Source of the DNA: Myxococcota bacterium
Lineage (GTDB): Bacteria; Myxococcota_A; UBA9160; UBA4427
NCBI GenBank assembly: GCA_029268645.1
Contig: JAQWNI010000213.1
Coordinates: 1 to 33,598, forward strand
Direction of reading: 5' to 3'
DNA: 33,598 nt
Each line of letters starts with the position of its first letter. Positions within the stretch are counted from its first letter, which is position 1. The position numbers were made by a program, and so were the translations under genes. The notes under the pieces were generated by a model. That model worked only from the letters and a program-made list of their open reading frames with translations. It was not told the origin of the DNA and did not search any database. This document shows, in pieces, positions 15,784-23,417 of the stretch.

Positions 15784-18700
15784 CTATCGAGCGGTGAGGG
15801 CGATCCGAGCGCCCTTCGGTTCCTCGGAATCGTCGGGAATCATGTCTGGGTCGAGGACGAAGATGCGTTCGGCCTCGATACCGCCGATCGTGATCAAATG
15901 AGACTGGATCACGGCAGCCCGTCCGCGTGCGAGCTCACTCAAAGCGGCGTCGTCAACAGGTGTGGCGGCGACCAATCTTCGCTCCCGCTCGGCCTCAAGA
16001 AATTGTTTCCGCTGATCTGATTGACTGGTTCCGTTGGCTCGCGCTTGCTCGAAGGCGGATTCGATCTCAGCCTCGCCTTCCGGACCAAAAGCCGATTCGA
16101 AGCGCTTGTCGACCAGCCGCCGGCGCTCTTTCTCTTCGAGGACCACCTCCTCGACAGAGTTGGGTTTACGGCCAAACCACTTTCCCTGGAGTTCGGTGAA
16201 ACGTTCTCTTCGCACGCTGCGTTCAAACGATTGGGACTGCAATGCGGTTCGATCCGTTTTCAGACTCGCTTCTCCGGTGAGTTCGATGGCGAGGGCAGGG
16301 CGTTCCGTCAGGGCTTGTGCGAGGGAAGCCAGTTTGGACTCTTCGCCCGCTAGCCAGCTGGTTCGACCGGGCGAGAAGGCGACCCCTTGCATATCGTCGC
16401 CGTCCGATCCCGCGATGCCCCCGAGGACGGAGAAGGGGGAGAGGGCAACCTTCGCAATCAAATTTCCCAAGGCTCGAAAGACGATGCCCATGATGCTGAA
16501 TTCTGGATCCTCGAGATCACCCCGGACCGGAAGATCAATGTGAATCTCGCCCTTTCGATCCTTCAGTAGAGCGAGGGCAAGGCCGACCGGAAGGTTGAGG
16601 GCCTCCTCGCTTGGGATCTTTCCACCGAGGGTGAATTGATCGAGGAAAAGCGTGTTTTCGCCGACGAGTTGGTTCCCATCCAACTCGTAGTCGAGTTCGA
16701 GAAAGAGTTTTCCACGCTCAATGGCTTTTCCAATAAAACGACCCGAGTACGGAGTGAATTGAGTCAGCCCCATGTTGCGGAGTGAAATCTTGAGGTCGAT
16801 ATAGGGGTTTTCGGCGAGAGGGCTTGCGACACCGGTCAATGCAACGTCGGTGCTTCCATCCAGTCGACCGCTGAATTGAAGGCTGGCTTTTTCCTCGGGA
16901 TTTGAAGAAAGCGACTCGATTTGGCCCGAGAAATCGGACAGCGAGGTGATGAAGGGCGGCTGCACCGAACGATCCTCAAAGTCCAGTGATGCATCTTGGA
17001 CTTCGATTTTTTGGATCGAGACGGCAACTTCCGGTCCAGGCTGTTCGCCCGTTGTGTTGTTGGCTTTTGCTGGGCCCTCCGGAGCGAGGGGCTCGGCGTC
17101 CTCTGGTGATGGGGCGACGAGATGAGAGACGTTTGTGGAGCCCTCCGGTCCCATCACGATTCGAGCGGAGGGGTTCAGCAGAAGCAGGCGATCGAGATGG
17201 ATCGAGAGCGGCTGACTGTCTAAGCGAAGGCCTTCCATCCGAAGGGAGCGCAAGGCCGTGATGCGTTTGGATTCGTTCAAATCGAGGAGGTAGAAGTTGT
17301 CCATGTCGAAGTCCCCGTTCGCCTGAAAGCGGGTTGGCCCGTTGCCGGGGGCTTCTGCCCGGACCTGGCCGGAGAAGCCGACTGTTCCATCCGACACGTC
17401 GGCCCTCAAGGTAGAAGTCCAATAGGGTTCGAAAAGGTCTATCTCAAGGGCTTCCAGTTTCAGGGCCAGTTCTACCTCGAGGGGTTCGGGCCGGATTGGC
17501 CCTTCGATGGTCAGCCGGCCAGTCTCGCCGATTCGCAAATCCAGGTGAGTGGGAATTCGTTGGCTCAGATCTTGACTGACGTTCTGGAACTCAAGTTCAA
17601 CAATTTCGATCCCAAGGCGAGCGGGGGGCTGTGTGCTGAGATCCTCGAACTCGAAGCTCTGATTTTCAATGAGAATTTGGGAGATCATCACCGACCAAGG
17701 GTGGCTTTCTTCGCCGCCGGATGTTGACGACTCAGCGGCTGTATCCCCAGGATCCGGAGCCTGCGAAACAGTTCGTCGGGTCGTAGCCATTCTTTCCGAC
17801 CTGAGACCCCCATCTTCGAACCGTTTCAGGTGGTACTCACCCTGACCGGAGTGAACGCGATCCACCTGGACTATTTGCTCGGGGTACTGAAGTTGGATTC
17901 CCTCGACATCGAATTCGCTGACGAGAACAGCGCGTTCTCCTGTTTCGCGCTCGACAACTTCGAAGTCTCTCACCGTCAGGCGGCCTTCTTCGAAAAGGAG
18001 TTTCAGCCCGTCTTGGCTGTCGAGTTCATAACGTCCCGATAAATCGACGGTGCCGTCGATAACCTCGAACTGAACGCTGTCCTGAAAATAAAGCCAACCG
18101 GTCCGGGGCCGGATACCTGCGAGGGTGAAGTTCCCGAAAGAGCGCAGGGGTACGACCGTCAGCATGCCCTCCCACTCCAGGGATTCCCCTGAACCGGTTG
18201 AAGCCGAAAAACTATAGGGCGATTGATCATCCGGTCGCGTTCCGAAGTCGCGCAAGGTGATGTTGAGAGGGCTGATTTCGTATTCGAATGGAGTCTCGTG
18301 TGAAAAATCGGAGAAAGCGATTTGCCCTTCCTGAATGTCGAGAAGATGGATGAGGACGGCAGGAGGGCCTGACTCCTCTTTGTCTGGTGTTTTTTCGGGG
18401 TTGTTTTCTTGCGCTTGATTGCTCAGCGTTTCTTTGTCGGGGTCGACCAGGAGGTCGACCACATTCAGATTGCCATCGCTTCGTATTTTTGGATGAACAA
18501 AGGGTTTTTGGATTCGAATCTCGGCGAAGGTAAAGGCCTGCCAGTAAATGGAAGAAAGCTCGAAATCGACGAACAGCTCTTCGAATCGCAGAAGGGGTGA
18601 ACCGTCTGCATCGGGTATGTTGAATCGAGAGACGATCAGGCTCAGTGAGAAGGGATTGATCGTGACCTCACCGATTTCAACCTCGCGTCGTAGTTGGTCG

Positions 18701-18843
18701 CGGAGGATTTTTTGGGCTTGATCCCGGACAACGCGCGGCGCTACCCAGAAGCCCAAGGCGGCGTAGAGGGCCACGAGGATGGCGGTCAGCAGCCCCCCCT
18801 TCTGCCACCGAGAGAGGCGGGACCAGTGTTGACGGAGTTTCAT
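15784..18843 (-). CDS. DUF748 (AsmA/TamB-like) envelope protein
   Basis: A 1019-residue protein of the DUF748 family, relatives of AsmA-like proteins thought to bridge inner and outer membranes and assist lipid or protein transit. One N-terminal transmembrane helix (~15-36) follows a basic cytoplasmic tail, then comes the AsmA-type opening 'LGFWVAPRVVRDQAQKILRDQL' and 'VTINPFSLSLIVSRFNI'. The body is a long series of beta-strand-rich segments, with 'ISQILIENQSFEFEDLS' and 'VSIQKIEVQDASLDFEDRS' forming a clear internal repeat, and 'PEFSIMGIVFRALGNLIAKVALSPFSVLGGI' near residue 830. The C-terminal ~150 residues are charged and helical ('LVDKRFESAFGPEGEAEIE'). ATG 18843 has GGAGATC upstream. An Asp/Glu/Pro-rich low-complexity linker separates N-terminal blocks (~138-158). 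It is the next gene after the glucosaminidase on the same strand. Confidence 0.9.
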   Translation of the reverse strand: MKLRQHWSRLSRWQKGGLLTAILVALYAALGFWVAPRVVRDQAQKILRDQLRREVEIGEVTINPFSLSLIVSRFNIPDADGSPLLRFEELFVDFELSSIYWQAFTFAEIRIQKPFVHPKIRSDGNLNVVDLLVDPDKETLSNQAQENNPEKTPDKEESGPPAVLIHLLDIQEGQIAFSDFSHETPFEYEISPLNITLRDFGTRPDDQSPYSFSASTGSGESLEWEGMLTVVPLRSFGNFTLAGIRPRTGWLYFQDSVQFEVIDGTVDLSGRYELDSQDGLKLLFEEGRLTVRDFEVVERETGERAVLVSEFDVEGIQLQYPEQIVQVDRVHSGQGEYHLKRFEDGGLRSERMATTRRTVSQAPDPGDTAAESSTSGGEESHPWSVMISQILIENQSFEFEDLSTQPPARLGIEIVELEFQNVSQDLSQRIPTHLDLRIGETGRLTIEGPIRPEPLEVELALKLEALEIDLFEPYWTSTLRADVSDGTVGFSGQVRAEAPGNGPTRFQANGDFDMDNFYLLDLNESKRITALRSLRMEGLRLDSQPLSIHLDRLLLLNPSARIVMGPEGSTNVSHLVAPSPEDAEPLAPEGPAKANNTTGEQPGPEVAVSIQKIEVQDASLDFEDRSVQPPFITSLSDFSGQIESLSSNPEEKASLQFSGRLDGSTDVALTGVASPLAENPYIDLKISLRNMGLTQFTPYSGRFIGKAIERGKLFLELDYELDGNQLVGENTLFLDQFTLGGKIPSEEALNLPVGLALALLKDRKGEIHIDLPVRGDLEDPEFSIMGIVFRALGNLIAKVALSPFSVLGGIAGSDGDDMQGVAFSPGRTSWLAGEESKLASLAQALTERPALAIELTGEASLKTDRTALQSQSFERSVRRERFTELQGKWFGRKPNSVEEVVLEEKERRRLVDKRFESAFGPEGEAEIESAFEQARANGTSQSDQRKQFLEAERERRLVAATPVDDAALSELARGRAAVIQSHLITIGGIEAERIFVLDPDMIPDDSEEPKGARIALTAR

Positions 18844-18925
18844 TTTGCTTTGATCTCCACGGGGCAGCCATCGTGAGTATCGTATCAGCGGCCCTTGTCC
18901 ATTAGGGTCGATGAGATGCCTTCAG

Positions 18926-18962
18926 CTGACTCGGTTGAGTCAATCGGAGTGCTCCGAGTCAG
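18926..18962 (-). terminator. Hairpin downstream of the glucosaminidase gene
   Basis: CTGACTCGG (18926-18934) and CCGAGTCAG (18954-18962) form a perfect nine-base inverted repeat with a 19-base loop that itself contains the palindrome TTGAGTCAA and the small repeat CGGAG-TG-CTCCG. It begins about 35 bases after the glucosaminidase stop. No T-run follows on the minus strand, so it may act as a 3'-end stabiliser, a Rho-assisted terminator or a binding site ahead of the DUF748 gene. Confidence 0.4.
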
Positions 18963-18996
18963 TGCCTATGCTGGACGGGGCCTCACGGAATGGGGG

Positions 18997-19938
18997 TCAG
19001 GGGTGGACGACCCGGACCCATCTCGAAGGTCCGACGAGGCGGGCCTTGTCGAGATCCTCAAGGTCGTGATGTTGAATGATTGAGCGGAGGTCGACCAGAT
19101 ACGATTCGCCGCGTTCCGAGTATTGAGAAAGACCGGCCACCAATGCTATGCCCGAGAGAGGCTGATCTTTTTTCCTCAATTCCGATCGAATTTCACGAAA
19201 TGGCGCATAGGCTCGCGTGCTGTTCAAATTGGCCACGTACGCCTTCACCGAGCCGCAAAGCGTCTTGAATGCGGCAAGGCGGACATTGGCATCGCGGGCT
19301 TCGATTGAAGGTTGATTGGGATTATTCGTGTGCTGTCCGAACAGGGCATTCCCCTCGATCGCGAACCGGGAACGCCCCCACCCGCTTTCGTCTGCCGCCT
19401 GGGCCAAAATCAGGCTGGTGGGAACGGTGTCGACCCTTTTAAGCAGTTCAGGAATCGACGCTGATTCAAGCCCGTAGCTTTGAGCGAGGGCCAGGAGCTT
19501 CTTTTTTTCTGAGCCGGCTAGTTCCGATTTCCGACTGAGTTGGATGAGGTCTTTTCGGTCGGCCAAGATGGCTGCGTTAACGCGGAGTGCTGCGGGAAGA
19601 ACCAAGCTCAAGAAGAGGTCAACCCGCCGGCCAGGAAGACTGTTCAGGTCACTCGGGAGTCGGTCGAACTGGATGTCGGGCACGGATCCAGACTTTTGCA
19701 GTTCCTGGAGAGAGCCCTGGTTTTTCTCTACGAATTCCCAGGCGGACTGAGCCGTCTCAAGCGTGGCCAAGGGCTGGCCGGAGAGAGCGCAGGTCGCGTC
19801 GGCATTCGCGGATTCACCGCATGCGAAAATCCAAGAAAGCGAGAGTATCAGGGTAATCAAAGGCCATAGATCATTTCGCCGTCGGCGATTGGCCGCACTG
19901 CGATGCTCGGGGGCGTCAAAAAAAGTCGAATTAGGCAT
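18997..19938 (-). CDS. Bax-like glucosaminidase-domain protein
   Basis: 313 residues matching the Bax/glucosaminidase family (beta-N-acetylglucosaminidase fold that cuts peptidoglycan glycan strands). The catalytic region reads 'VPTSLILAQAADESGWGRSRFAIEGNALFGQ' with Glu184 as the expected acid. It is followed by 'GSVKAYVANLNSTRAYAPFREIR' and 'YSERGESYLVDLRSIIQHHDL', both typical of Bax. The N-terminus has ~23 polar/basic residues, then a hydrophobic signal (~24-40); 'WIFAC' (Cys40) could be a lipobox, or cleavage may follow ANADA. The upstream ribosome site is weak, so the start could lie at a later codon. A periplasmic murein-trimming role is likely. It precedes the DUF748 gene on the same strand and is separated from it by a strong inverted repeat. 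Confidence 0.9.
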   Translation of the reverse strand: MPNSTFFDAPEHRSAANRRRRNDLWPLITLILSLSWIFACGESANADATCALSGQPLATLETAQSAWEFVEKNQGSLQELQKSGSVPDIQFDRLPSDLNSLPGRRVDLFLSLVLPAALRVNAAILADRKDLIQLSRKSELAGSEKKKLLALAQSYGLESASIPELLKRVDTVPTSLILAQAADESGWGRSRFAIEGNALFGQHTNNPNQPSIEARDANVRLAAFKTLCGSVKAYVANLNSTRAYAPFREIRSELRKKDQPLSGIALVAGLSQYSERGESYLVDLRSIIQHHDLEDLDKARLVGPSRWVRVVHP

Positions 19939-20026
19939 GTTGGGTCAATGCGCTCCGTCTCGGATCAGAGGAAAAAGTCAAGGGGCGGGTTCAGAGATGT
20001 TATCCGGAGGGTAATCAAGAGGGCCC

Positions 20027-20043
20027 GGCCTTCCAAGGAGGCC
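20027..20043 (-). terminator. GC-rich hairpin after kup
   Basis: GGCCT (20027-20031) and AGGCC (20039-20043) with an inner CC-AA-GG make a seven-pair stem with one bulged T, about 40 bases downstream of the kup stop. No T-run follows. Possible factor-dependent 3' end. Confidence 0.3.
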
Positions 20044-20081
20044 GCGCGCGCTTAAAGGTCCAAGCGGCTCAGCAGAGCGAT

Positions 20082-21971
20082 TCACAGTCGATAGCGTAGT
20101 CCGATATCGAGGACTCGATCGGCGGGCAGCTGATATCGGCGGATGGGTTCGTCCGCATTACGAGCCAAAAACGCGTAGAGCCGTTTTCGCCAGATCGCCA
20201 TGCCTTTGGCGCCTGTGACGTGAGGCGTACGGCGTCCGGTCAAGAAAGTGGTTTCGGCTGCGACGTAAGTCATGATTTCGTCGGGCAGTTGGCTGAGGAC
20301 GGCCGGTACGTTGGGAGTCTGCATGAAGCCATAGTGGATATTGACCCGAACGACTCCGCCAGCGACCCAGCTGGTGTCGACCCTTCGGTTGAGAGGCACT
20401 CGAGGCGTGGGCTCGGTGATGACCGTGGCGAAAAGAATCTGTTCGGGCAAAGAGCGGGTGTACGCCCAGTACGCCGAGAGCGTTCCGGGTATGCCGGTTC
20501 CGCGGCTGTCGAGGAAGACTCCCGTGCCGGGGGTTCGAACTGGGGGGTCGTTGTCGAGGGCCCGCTCAAATTGTTCCGGTGTTTGCTCCATCGAATTCAG
20601 CCGAGCGTTCTCGTGTTCTCGTCCACTCATCCAGGTGTTCATGGTCATGTACGCCAGAATGGCGACAAGGGCTGGGAACCAGCCGCCCTGTTCGATTTTG
20701 GAAAGGTTGGCGATCAGGAAGGTTCCATCGAAGGCGAGGAAAATGATCGACAGAAGGGTTGGGCCGAGCCACCCATAACGCTTCGCAAACGCGACATTGG
20801 CGAGAACAGTGGTGATCACCATGGTCCCGGATACGGCAAGACCGTAGGCGCCGGCCAGTTCGTCCGAGGTTCTGAAAAGGAGCACGAGAAGGCAGCTTGC
20901 GACGAGGAGCATTCCGTTGACTGCCGGGAAGTAGACCTGCCCCTCGCCGTCCGGAGCGTAATGTCGGACCTTGAGGCCGGGCATGAAGCCGAGCCGGATC
21001 GCCTGATAGGTCAGGGAAAAAGCGCCTGAGATGACCGCCTGAGACGCGATAACTGCAGCAACGGTTGCCAATCCGACGAGGGGGTAGAGCATCCATTGAG
21101 GCGCCATCGAGTAGAAGCTGTGGGCCACACTGTCGGGTTGCTGAAGGACGAGCGCCCCCTGTCCGAAGTAATTCAGCAAGATTCCCGGCATGGCGACCCA
21201 GAACCAGCCGCGACGGATCGGCTGCAAGCCGAAGTGGCCGAGGTCGGCGTAGAGGGCTTCTCCTCCAGTCACCACCAGAAAAACGAAGCCGAGAATCATG
21301 AGTCCCAGCTCGCCGTTTTTAGACAAAAACGTTAAGCCGAGGCGGGGGTCGACAGCACCGAGAACGAGAGGCTGCTGGAAGATCCAATAGGCCCCCAGGG
21401 CCCCCAGCACGATAAACCAAAGCAGCATGATGGGACCGAAAAAACGACCAATCCTTTTGGTCCCATGTTTCTGGAAAGTAAAAATCAGGACTAAAATGAC
21501 CAAGCTGATTGGAATCACGGCGTTTCGGAGTGCGGGCGTGGCGATTCCGACGCCCTCGACCGCGCTGAGGACCGAAATGGCTGGGGTAATCATGCCGTCG
21601 CCGTAGAGAAGGGCCGCGCCGGCGATTCCGAGCGCCATCCACATTCCCCCGACCTGCGCGGGCGTTCGGCCCCCGAGGCTCAACACCATGAGAGCGAGAA
21701 CGCCCCCTTCGCCATTCAGGTCGGCCCTCAGGATGTAGACCAGGTACTTGATTGTGATCACCACGGTGATCGACCAGAAGACAAGTGAAAGGATGCCGAG
21801 AACCGCCGCGGAGTCCACAGAGTCATCCGGGAGGGCCGATAGGCACATCCGGAAGGCGTACAGAGGGCTGGTCCCGATGTCTCCAAAAACGACACCGAGG
21901 GCGGCGATCGCGGTGGCGAAGCCGCGCGATCCATTTGCGGATTCGGTCGGCGGGTTGACTGGCTTGGACAT
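20082..21971 (-). CDS. kup: KUP-family potassium uptake protein
   Basis: A 629-residue K+ (H+-coupled) transporter of the KUP/HAK/KT family, the usual length. The signature 'GVVFGDIGTSPLYAF' (~26-40) in the first membrane helix contains the invariant Gly-Asp of the ion pathway. Further family strings are 'KYLVYILRADLNGEGGVLALM', 'GDGMITPAISVLSAVEG', 'FFGPIMLLWF' and 'ALYADLGHFG'. About twelve hydrophobic segments fill residues 20-450, and a ~180-residue cytoplasmic C-terminal domain follows ('GTGVFLDSRGTGIPGTL'), ending 'VLDIGLRYRL'. ATG 21971 has GGGAG upstream. It is divergent from the RND efflux operon with a ~255-base gap. No KtrA-like regulator or c-di-AMP riboswitch is seen. Confidence 0.96.
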   Translation of the reverse strand: MSKPVNPPTESANGSRGFATAIAALGVVFGDIGTSPLYAFRMCLSALPDDSVDSAAVLGILSLVFWSITVVITIKYLVYILRADLNGEGGVLALMVLSLGGRTPAQVGGMWMALGIAGAALLYGDGMITPAISVLSAVEGVGIATPALRNAVIPISLVILVLIFTFQKHGTKRIGRFFGPIMLLWFIVLGALGAYWIFQQPLVLGAVDPRLGLTFLSKNGELGLMILGFVFLVVTGGEALYADLGHFGLQPIRRGWFWVAMPGILLNYFGQGALVLQQPDSVAHSFYSMAPQWMLYPLVGLATVAAVIASQAVISGAFSLTYQAIRLGFMPGLKVRHYAPDGEGQVYFPAVNGMLLVASCLLVLLFRTSDELAGAYGLAVSGTMVITTVLANVAFAKRYGWLGPTLLSIIFLAFDGTFLIANLSKIEQGGWFPALVAILAYMTMNTWMSGREHENARLNSMEQTPEQFERALDNDPPVRTPGTGVFLDSRGTGIPGTLSAYWAYTRSLPEQILFATVITEPTPRVPLNRRVDTSWVAGGVVRVNIHYGFMQTPNVPAVLSQLPDEIMTYVAAETTFLTGRRTPHVTGAKGMAIWRKRLYAFLARNADEPIRRYQLPADRVLDIGLRYRL

Positions 21972-22145
21972 CCGGTTTCTCCCGCGTTTTGGGTCGTGAG
22001 TCGCGGTCGGTCCGCTCGAGGCCGTGTGTTAGGCGCCCGAACCCCGACATGATGATAGTTGCGATCTGAAGCAGTGGAGGGAATAAGGGAAGGCCAGGGA
22101 GCAAAAACATGCCCGTCCCGGCCATTGCTCGGGGCTCCTTCCCGC

Positions 22146-22151
22146 TATAAT
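22146..22151 (+). promoter_or_regulatory. Consensus -10 element of the RND efflux operon
   Basis: A perfect TATAAT about 75 bases before the adaptor ATG. The -35 is poor: TTGCTC at 22125 gives a 15-base spacer, CATTGC at 22123 gives 17. A consensus -10 with a weak -35 would fit an activator-dependent or repressed promoter. Transcription would start near 22158, leaving a ~70-base leader that contains a terminator-like hairpin. Confidence 0.5.
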
Positions 22152-22166
22152 TCCCAGTCGAGTCAA

Positions 22167-22205
22167 AGGGCTCGCGCCGGGCGCCTCAGTAGCCCTGACT
22201 TTTTT
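22167..22205 (+). terminator. Terminator-like hairpin in the efflux operon leader (possible attenuator)
   Basis: AGGGCT (22167-22172) pairs with AGCCCT (22191-22196); the loop carries a second GCGC-CGG-GCGC stem, and GAC plus six T follows (22200-22205). This is the form of an intrinsic terminator but lies between the TATAAT and the adaptor start. The T-run can instead pair with AAAAAG (22210-22215) just before the AGGAGA ribosome site, giving a second, competing structure. Confidence 0.4.
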
Positions 22206-22226
22206 GAGCAAAAAGGAGAACCCCTG

Positions 22227-23405
22227 ATGTCGGCCCCTGTGTCGAAGCGGCTGCTGGGCGGGGCCTTTGTCTGCTTGATCGTGATCTTGGGCTGTGACTC
22301 GGCTCCGGATCAAAGTGCTCCGCTGCCTGAGGTGGTGGTGGCACCCGTGGAACAGCGGGATGTGCCGCAGTATGTGGAGTGGATCGGAACGACCCGGGGT
22401 TTCAATAACGCCGTCATCCGACCCCAGGTCAAGGGCTACTTGCGGGGGATCGATTACCAGCAAGGCTCCGTTGTCGACGATGGCCAACTCCTTTTTCAGA
22501 TTGATCCTAGGGAGTTCCAGGCGGACGTAGAGAACGCCCAGGGTGAGCTGGGCCAGGCCAAGGCGAATCTTGAAAAGAGCGAGATTCACGTCAAGCGATA
22601 TCGACCCTTGGCAAAAGATGGAGCGGTCAGCCAGCAAGAGCTTGATGACGCTGAACAGAACGCTCTCGCAGACAAAGCACGGGTGTTGAGTGCCGAGGCG
22701 CGTCTGGCGCAGGCGCAGTTGAATCTTTCTTGGACAAAAATCAAGTCGCCTATTCAAGGGGTGGCTGATATTGCCGTGGCCCAGATCGGAGACCTTGTCT
22801 CTCAGGGCACGGAGCTCACGACGGTTTCCCAGCTCGACCCGATCAAGGTCAGCTTTGCGATCAGCCAGCAGGATTACATGATGCTGGCCCACGCTCGAAG
22901 CGCCCAGGACGATGGACGGAGCCTAGAGTCGGCGGGGGCTATTTTGCAGCTCTACTTGGCCGACGGTTCGCTTTGGCCTCATGCGGGAACGCCGTTTATC
23001 CTCGGTCGTGCTGTGGACCGCAAAACCGGAACAATCACCATTGAGGGCCGGTTTGATAATCCGGGTAATGTGTTGCGTCCGGGGCAGTTTGCTCGGGTTC
23101 GGGTTCATGTCGGCGACCTCAAAAACGCTCTCTTGGTTCCCCAGAGAGCCGTCAGTGACGTTCAAGGTCAGTATCTGATCTCCGTAGTCGGAAAAGGTGA
23201 CGTTGTTGACATTCGAAACGTCGAAGTGGGGGTGGTGGACGGAGAAAACTGGGTGATCACCAAAGGGCTCGCAAAGGGTGAGCAGGTCATCGTCGAGGGG
23301 CTCCAGAAAGTAAAAGCCGGCATGAAAGTTCGACCCGTTTCCGCGAAGCAGGCCAAGTCCTCTTCGTCGAGCTCGGCTGACAAGCCGACTCCGCAGGCTG
23401 GTTGA
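22227..23405 (+). CDS. RND efflux periplasmic adaptor (MFP/HlyD family) lipoprotein
   Basis: 392-residue membrane fusion protein linking an inner-membrane RND pump to its outer-membrane channel. The N-terminal signal ends in VILGC (Cys23), so it is a lipoprotein like AcrA. Domain order: 'VVVAPVEQRDVPQYVEWIGTT', barrel-sandwich half 'IRPQVKGYLRGIDYQQGSVVDDGQLLFQIDPREF', coiled-coil hairpin (~95-160, 'ENAQGELGQAKANLEKSEIHVKRYRPLAKDGAVSQQELDDAE'), second lipoyl half 'LNLSWTKIKSPIQGVADIA', beta-barrel, and a membrane-proximal end with 'RNVEVGVVDGENWVITKGLAKGEQVIVEGLQKVKAGMKV'. A Ser/Lys/Pro tail follows. ATG 22227 has AAGGAGA at ideal spacing; the open frame upstream from 22059 is not needed. It is the first gene of a three-gene efflux operon. 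Confidence 0.95.
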   Translation: MSAPVSKRLLGGAFVCLIVILGCDSAPDQSAPLPEVVVAPVEQRDVPQYVEWIGTTRGFNNAVIRPQVKGYLRGIDYQQGSVVDDGQLLFQIDPREFQADVENAQGELGQAKANLEKSEIHVKRYRPLAKDGAVSQQELDDAEQNALADKARVLSAEARLAQAQLNLSWTKIKSPIQGVADIAVAQIGDLVSQGTELTTVSQLDPIKVSFAISQQDYMMLAHARSAQDDGRSLESAGAILQLYLADGSLWPHAGTPFILGRAVDRKTGTITIEGRFDNPGNVLRPGQFARVRVHVGDLKNALLVPQRAVSDVQGQYLISVVGKGDVVDIRNVEVGVVDGENWVITKGLAKGEQVIVEGLQKVKAGMKVRPVSAKQAKSSSSSSADKPTPQAG

Positions 23406-23417
23406 TCCCGAGTTTTT

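Noticed and set aside
20220-21029. 269-codon plus-strand open frame opposite kup
   Set aside because: Low-complexity Glu/Gly/Arg composition and complete overlap with a conserved transporter gene on the other strand.
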